A stretch of 64,000 nt of DNA from Manis javanica (Eukaryota; Chordata; Mammalia; Pholidota; Manidae): contig NC_133168.1 in the NCBI RefSeq assembly GCF_040802235.1, positions 31,143,759 through 31,207,758 on the forward strand. The letters are read 5' to 3'. The position numbers and the translations under genes were made by a program. The notes under the pieces are model-generated. The model worked only from the letters and a program-made list of their open reading frames with translations, was not told the origin of the DNA and did not search any database. Each line of letters starts with the position of its first letter. Positions within the stretch are counted from its first letter, which is position 1. Positions 57,740 to 64,000 of the stretch are shown one piece after another.

Positions 57740-60700
57740 TTGGTAAGCACGATTCTAAAGTGTGCAATGGCAATAAGTACATCCTAATAAATAATCACCC
57801 TAAATGTAAATAGACTGAATGCACCAATCAAAAGACATAGAGTCACTGAATGGATAAAAAACAAGACCTGTCTATATGCTGCCTACAAGAGACTCACTTT
57901 AAACCCAAAGACATACACAGACTAAAAGTAAGGAGATGGAAAAAGATATTTCATGCAACTAATAGAGAGAAAAAAGCAGGAGTTGCAGGACTTCTATCAG
58001 ACAAAATAGACTTCAAAACAAAGAAAGTCACAAGAGACATAGAAGGATATTACATAATGATAAAGGGGTCAATCCAACAAGAAGATATAAGCACTATAAA
58101 TATCTATGCTCCCAACATAGGAGCACCTACATATGTGAAACAAATACTAACTGAATTAAAAGGGGAAATAGAATGCAGTGCATTCACTCTAGGAGACTTC
58201 AGTACTCCACTCACTTTGAAGGACAGATCTACCAGAAAGAAAATAAGTAAGGACACGGAAGCACTGAACAACACATTAGAACAGATGGACCTAACAGACA
58301 TCTATAGAACTCTACACCTAAAAGCAGCAGAATACATATTCTTCTCAAGTGCACATGGAACATTTTCAAGAATAGATCACACACTAGGCCACAAAAAGAG
58401 CCTGAGTAAATTCAGAAAGTTTGTAATAGTACCAATCAGTTTCTCAGACAACAAATGTATGAAACTAGAAATAAATTACACAAAGAAAATGAAAAATCCC
58501 ACAAACACATGGAGGTTTCACAACATGCTCCTACATAACCAAGGGAACAATGATCAAAGAAAACAGTGATCAAGAAATAAATGGAAACCTAAGACAAGAA
58601 TAATTCAACACCATAAAATCTGTGGGATGCAGCCAAGGCCATGCTAAGGTGAAAGTATATTGTAATACAGGCCTCCTCAGGAAAGGAGAACAATCCCATA
58701 TAAGCAGTCTAAACTCAAATTAAGGAAACTAGAAAAAGAAGAACAAATGAGGCCCAAAGTCAGTAGAAGGAGGGACATAATAAAGTTTAGAGCATAAATA
58801 AATAAAATCGAGAAGAATAAAACAATAGAAAGAATCAATGAAAGCAAGAGCTGGATTTTGAGAAAATAAACAAAGCAGATAAATCCCTAGCCGGCCTTTC
58901 AAGAAAAAATGAGAGTCTACATACATGAACAAAATCAGAAATGAGAAAGGAGACATCACTATGGACACCACAGAAATACAAAGAATTATTAGAGAATACT
59001 ATGAAAAATTATATGCTAATAAACTGGATAACCTAGAAGAAATGGACAACTCTCTAGAAAAATACAACCTTCAAAGGCTGACCAAGGAAGAAACAGAAAA
59101 TCTGAACAGACCAATTACCAGCTATAAAATAGAACTGGTAATCAAAAAACGACCTAAGAACAAAACTCTGGACCAGACAAATTCACTGCTGAATTTTATC
59201 AAACATTTAGTAAAGACCTAATACCCATCCTCCTTAAAGTTTTCCAGAGAGTAGAAGAGGAGGGAATATTTCCAAACTCATTCTATGAGACCAGCATCAC
59301 TCTAATATCAAAACCAGGCAAAAATGCCACAACAAACGAAAATTACAAACCAATATCCCTGATGAACATAGATGCAAAAATACTCAACAAAATATTAGCA
59401 AACTGAATTAAAAAATACATCAAAAAGATCATCCATCATAATCAAGTAGGATTTATGCCAGGGATGCAAGGATGGTACAATATTTGAAAATCTATCAACA
59501 TCATCCACTAAATCAATAAAAAGAAGGACAAAAACCACATGATCATCTCCATAGATACTGAAAAAACATTTGACAAAATTCAACATCCATTCATGGTAAA
59601 AACACTCAACAAAATGGGTATAGAAGGCAAGTACCTCAATATAATAAAGGCCATATATGATAAACCCACAGCCAACATCATACTTAACAGCAAGAAGCTG
59701 AAAGCCTTTCATTTAAGATCGGAAACAAAAGAAGGATGCCCACTCTCCCCACTTCTATTCAACATAGGACTGGAGGTCCTAGCCATGGCCATCAGAAACC
59801 ACAAAGAAATAACAGGCATCCAGATTGGCAAGGAAAAAGGTAAACTGTCCATGTTTGCAGATGACATGATATTGTACATAAAAAACCCTAAAGAATCCAC
59901 TCCAAAAATACTAGACGTAATATCTGAATTCAGCGAAGTTGCAGGATACAAAATTAATACACAGAAACCTGTGGCATTCCTATACACTAACAATGAACTA
60001 GCAGAGAGACAAATCAGGTAAACAATTTCATTCACAATTGATTCTGAAAAAATAAAATACCTAGGAATAAATCTAACCAAGGAAGCAAAAGACCTATACT
60101 CTGAAAAGTACAAGACACTCATAAGATAAATTAAAGAAGGCATGGATAAATGGAAATGCATCCTGTGCTCATGGATAGGATGTGAGCATCTTACCAAAAG
60201 CAATCTATAGATTCAATGCAATTCCTATCAAAATACCAACAGCATTCTTCAACCAACTAGAGAAAATTGTTCTAAAATTCATATGGAACCACAAAAGACC
60301 TCAAATAAGCAAAGAAATTCTGAGAAGGAAGAATAAATGGGGGCATTGTGGTCCCCAACTTCCAGCTCTACTACAAAGCCACAGTAATCAAGACAATTTG
60401 GTACTGGCAAGAACAGACCCATAGACCAATGGAACAGACTAGAAAGCCCTGATATAAATCCAACCATATATGGGCAATTAATATACGATAAAGGAGCCAT
60501 GGATATACAATGGAGAAATGACAGCCTCTTCAACAGCTGGTGTTGGCAAAACTGGACAGCTACATGCAAGACAGTGAAACTGGATTATTATTTAACCCCA
60601 TGCAAAAAAGTAAACTTGAAATGGATCAAAGACTTGAATGTAGGTCATGAAACCATAAAACTCTTAGAAGACAACATAGGCAAACATCTCCTGAATATAA

Positions 60701-61564
60701 GCAGGAGCAACTTCTTCCTGAACACATCTCCTTGAGAAAGGGAAACAAAAGCAGAAATGAACTCATGGGAATACATCTAACTAAAAAGTTTCTGCATGAC
60801 AAAGGACACCATCAACAGAACAAAAAGGCATCCTGCAGTACTGGAGAATATATTTGTAAATGACATAGCTGACAAGGGGTCAACATCCAAAATATATAAA
60901 GAACTTACATGCCTCAACTCCCAAAAAGTAAATATCCCAATTAACTAATGGGCAGAGGATATGAAAAGACAGTTCATCAAAGAAGAAATTCAGATGGCCA
61001 ACAGACACATGAAAAGATGCTACAGTTCACTATTCTTCAGGGAGATGCAAATTAAAACCACAATGAGATATCACCTCACACCAGTAAGGATGGCCAGCAT
61101 CCAAAAGTCTAAGAACAACAAATGCTGGTGAGGATGCAGAGGAAGGGGTATCCTCCAACCCTTCTGATGGGAATGTAAGCTATTTCAACCATTATGGAAA
61201 GCAGTATCACGGTTCCTCAAAAAACTAAAAATAGAAATACCATTTGACCCAGAATTTGCACTCCTTGGAATTTACCCAAAGTATACAACTTCTCAGAACC
61301 AAAAAGACATATGCACCCCTATGTTTATTGCAGCACTTTTTACAATAGCCAAGTTATGGAAGCAACCTAAGTGTCTTGTCAGTAGATGAATGGATAAAGA
61401 AGATGTGGTACATATACACAATGGAATACTATTCAGCCATAAGAAAGAAACAAATTCTACAATTTGCAACAACATGGACGGAGCTGGAGGACATGATGCT
61501 CAGTGAAATAAGCCGGTTGGAGAAAAACAAATTCCAAATGATTTCCCTCATTTGTGGAGTATAA
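57740..61564 (+). pseudogene. LINE-1 E ORF2 (endonuclease, reverse transcriptase, Cys-rich end), broken
   Basis: The start codon has been lost; the homologous position is near 57740. The endonuclease is open for 239 codons (57850-58569) with SRIDHTLG readable, but GDFNT is GDFST and the catalytic histidine of SDH is asparagine (SDNKCMKLEI). The reverse transcriptase FADD is at 59854-59865 in an open 160-codon piece (59539-60021). The end ICGV plus TAA is at 61562-61564. The Cys-rich motif near 61120-61170 is degraded. Confidence 0.93.
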
Positions 61565-61909
61565 CAGTGAAGCAAAACTGAAGGAACAAAGTAGCAACAG
61601 ACTCCAGAGACTCCAAGAATGAACTAGTGGTTACCAAAGGGGAGGTGTGTGGGAGGGCGTGTGGGGAAGGAGGGAGAAGAGGATTGAGGGGTATTATGTT
61701 AATACACATGGTGTGGGGAATCATGGGGAGAACAGTGTATCACAGAGAAGGCACATAGTGGATCTGTGTCATCTTACTACACTGATGGACGGTGACTGTA
61801 TTGGGGTATGGGTGGGGACTTGATAATATGGGTAAATGTAGTAACCACATTATTTTTTCATATGAAACCTTTGTAAGAGTGTATATCAATCATATCTTAC
61901 TAAAAAATG

Positions 61910-62855
61910 TGAGAGCTGTTGTTACTTTACAAAGTATTAGTGTCCTCTTACTAATCAATGTAGAAAAGTATAGAGTCAAGCTCATTGATCAGTGAATGAT
62001 AACTCTCAGAATGAAGTCCAAGAGGGTTAGTGTAAACTAAGAGTGGGCATATTGGTGAAAATGAGTCTTTTCCTATTGAACAGTGTGAGAGAACCCTTGC
62101 TCTGCAGCACTCACCAATTTTAAGCATGCCTATTTTGTGTTATGTAAGTTATAAAACATTTTTAACAATGGCTCTTTTTTTGCCACTACCCTACTTGTTA
62201 CATTCAGTGTTTAGAAAGTCCACTGAAAATACATTTTCCAATGCGATAATGATAGCTAACAAACAGATTAGTCCAAGCAACATCAACTGCTGTACATTTT
62301 GTCTTGTCTATATGAGGAATAAAAATACATAATAACTGACAAATAGTTGTATTTAACTTAGACTACAAAACATAGCGAGACGCTGCCTATCACACCTACA
62401 TGACAATGGAAATGTAGTTTTTATGGCATGTATCCATGCAAGTAATTCACCTGGAAGCAATTATCTGGAAATGCTCAAAAGGAATGATAGGAAAACAAAC
62501 TAAATTCCTTCATATGCTTCTCAATGTAATTGTTTCAGGGCAGAAAATGCTTGGGGATCACATTGTACAGATTACCCAACAAAATGAAATATTTCTGTAA
62601 TTCACTAAAAATCAGTACTGCTCTGAAAAAGGGACTCTAGTTGGGGAAGGGCGTACAGTGGAAGGGGTAGCAGCCCATCCCAGTTACTACAAAGATGTAA
62701 ATCCTGGATTCTCCTGGAGAGGCCAAATCTTGCATCCCACCAGAAACAGGATTAGATGGACATACATGCTGCATCACTGTGGAATGTTGGGAGGCCTTTC
62801 TACTGATTAATATCAAGCTTTCCCAAACCTTGAGATTATTTTAGATACTCTAATG
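61910..62855. other. Unassigned DNA
   Basis: No supported feature. Confidence 0.5.
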
Positions 62856-62859
62856 GGCA

Positions 62860-63190
62860 GTTGGCCAAATAATGTTAAAGTATCAAGGTCATGACAGACA
62901 AATAAACATTGAAGAATTGTTTCAAATGAAGGAGTAAGGAGACATGACAACTAAATGCAATGTCTAGGATTGGATCCTTGGTCAGAAAAAGGACATTAGT
63001 GTGGCAATTGGCATAATGTGAATAACTTTTATAGATTAAGATGATATTAACTAGTATGGTGATAATGTTCATTTCTCGATTTGGGTAATTGTGCTGTGGG
63101 AGTTTGGGTGAATGGATAATGGGATCTATTTATATAATTTTTATAGCTTTTCTGTGCCTGAAATTATTTAAAATTTAAGTTAAAAAACTC
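62860..63190 (+). mobile_element. Old interspersed repeat, family not named
   Basis: 'ttggatccttggtcagaaaa' and 'aggacattagtgtggcaatt' match the same repeat type as 7430-7770. It ends in a short A/T-rich tail. Confidence 0.45.
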
Positions 63191-63249
63191 ATGGTAAAAA
63201 AGCATTACAACCATGGTGGCATTTACTAATGAACCTTTGTATCAGTATG

Positions 63250-63480
63250 ATAGTGATTAAGAATGAAGGTTGTGGCATCAGAACCACTGGGTTTGAATCC
63301 TAGCTCCATTCACTGCTATCTGTAAACTTTCAAACTACTTCATCTCTAAATGCTTCAGTTTCCTCATCTGCAAAATGGAGAAAATTATGTTTCCTACTCT
63401 GTGGTTGTGAATATTGAATGAACTAATATAAATAAAGGGCTTAGGAAAGTGACTGATTCAATAAACGTTTGTTAGAATTA
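63250..63480 (+). mobile_element. MIR SINE
   Basis: Clear MIR core: 'gggtttgaatcctagctcca', 'cagtttcctcatctgcaaaa', then 'attgaatgaactaatataaa' and 'aaacgtttgttagaatta'. Confidence 0.85.
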
Positions 63481-63709
63481 TGAAAATTATTTGTGCACTG
63501 GCAATTGTTATGTAGGGAATGTTAATATAAACTACAATGTAAATAATTTGATCTCTAGGTGAGAAACTATATATAAAGCCATCTAACTGTCAGCTATATA
63601 GGAGCTTAGGCGAATTACTGGTCAAGGAAGAAGCAAATAGATATAATGATGGAATGTTGGACACTGCAACAGGGGAGCATGGGGTAGAGAGGCTAAGAGG
63701 TCAAGGGAA

Positions 63710-64000
63710 ACCATTTTATTTGTTTAATTTGAAGTGTAGTTAGTATACAATATTATATTAGTTTTAGGAGTATAAAATAGGGATTCTACAATTATATACA
63801 TTATGAAATTCTCACTGCAATAAGTGTTGTTACCATGTATCACCAAAGTTATTACAATATTATTAACTATATTCCCTATGATGTACTTTTCATCTCTGTG
63901 ACTTAGTAATTTTATAATTAGAAGTTTATACCTCTTTATCCTTTCTTTCTATTTTGTCCATCCCCCTACCCTTCTCCCCTTATAGCAACCATCAGTTCTC
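63710..64000 (-). mobile_element. LINE-1 3' end, cut by right window edge
   Basis: The plus strand begins 'ttgaagtgtagttagtatac' and continues with 'caatattattaactatattcc' and 'ttatagcaaccatcagttctc', the complement of a boreoeutherian LINE-1 3' end. The element continues beyond 64000. Confidence 0.75.

Larger units (their letters stand above)
55967..61908 (+). mobile_element. LINE-1 copy E, near full length
   Basis: The 5' end 'aaaagatggtggcgtgagag' starts near 55970. A 5' UTR of about 0.64 kb is followed by ORF1, ORF2, and a 3' UTR ending 'tatatcaatcatatctta' at about 61900. The tail is only a few A residues. AAATGAGAG before the element (55958-55966) and AAATGTGAGAG after it (about 61905-61915) may be a decayed target-site duplication. 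The 3' UTR matches that of copy D and differs from copy B/C. Confidence 0.93.

Noticed and set aside
1..64000. CRISPR arrays, bacterial operons, tRNA or rRNA genes
   Set aside because: Regularly spaced identical repeats, dense coding strands and cloverleaf or rRNA sequence are all absent. The only tRNA-related sequences are decayed MIR SINEs and the retroviral primer site.

Overview
The window is nuclear DNA from a placental mammal. It is AT-rich and made almost entirely of transposable-element sequence: several LINE-1 copies, MIR SINEs, MaLR-type LTRs and one full endogenous retrovirus. I found no intact host gene and no rRNA or tRNA gene. There are no Alu, rodent B1/B2, carnivore SINEC or ruminant SINEs, and the younger LINE-1 copies have a 3' UTR typical of none of primates, rodents or ruminants. 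My best guess is a laurasiatherian with few recent SINEs, such as a pangolin. That guess is weak.

Layout. 1-4181: 5' part of a fairly young LINE-1 on the minus strand, running off the left edge, with a 236-bp piece of its own ORF2 copied into its 5' UTR. 4182-10825: older minus-strand LINE-1 debris, interrupted by a 1.6-kb insert containing a large inverted repeat. 10832-18502: a complete but inactivated class II (betaretrovirus-like) provirus with two 0.38-kb LTRs and a 6-bp target-site duplication. 18509-28500: old repeats (MIR, MLT1-type LTR, LINE-1 fragments) and unassigned DNA. 28497-36897: a full-length plus-strand LINE-1 broken by a ~3.6-kb inversion that also cut an older repeat in two. 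36900-46520: old repeats, a probable solo LTR, microsatellites and unassigned DNA. 46525-51303: a minus-strand LINE-1 carrying a probable ~0.48-kb 3' transduction. 51320-55965: MIR and an exact 80-bp direct repeat. 55967-61908: a near full-length plus-strand LINE-1 with decayed ORFs. 61910-64000: unassigned DNA, an old repeat, a MIR and another LINE-1 3' end running off the right edge.

The provirus is the most interesting object. Its gag-pro-pol is betaretroviral: two CCHC zinc knuckles, dUTPase fused ahead of the protease, a T TTA AAC slippery site with a downstream hairpin, and a tRNA-Lys3-like primer site. Its env looks different. The transmembrane subunit has a CX6CC motif and alpharetrovirus-like surroundings, and the start of the surface subunit has the cysteine-tryptophan-tyrosine-cysteine pattern of an immunoglobulin-like domain. 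Between env and the 3' LTR is a hairpin with the paired loop motifs of a constitutive transport element. A 16-nt exact copy of the 3' polypurine tract lies in the integrase region, where lentiviruses have a central polypurine tract. Nine in-frame stops and four frameshifts disable all four genes. The two LTRs differ at 12 sites, all transitions, plus one 2-bp indel (about 3.2%), which suggests insertion several million years ago.
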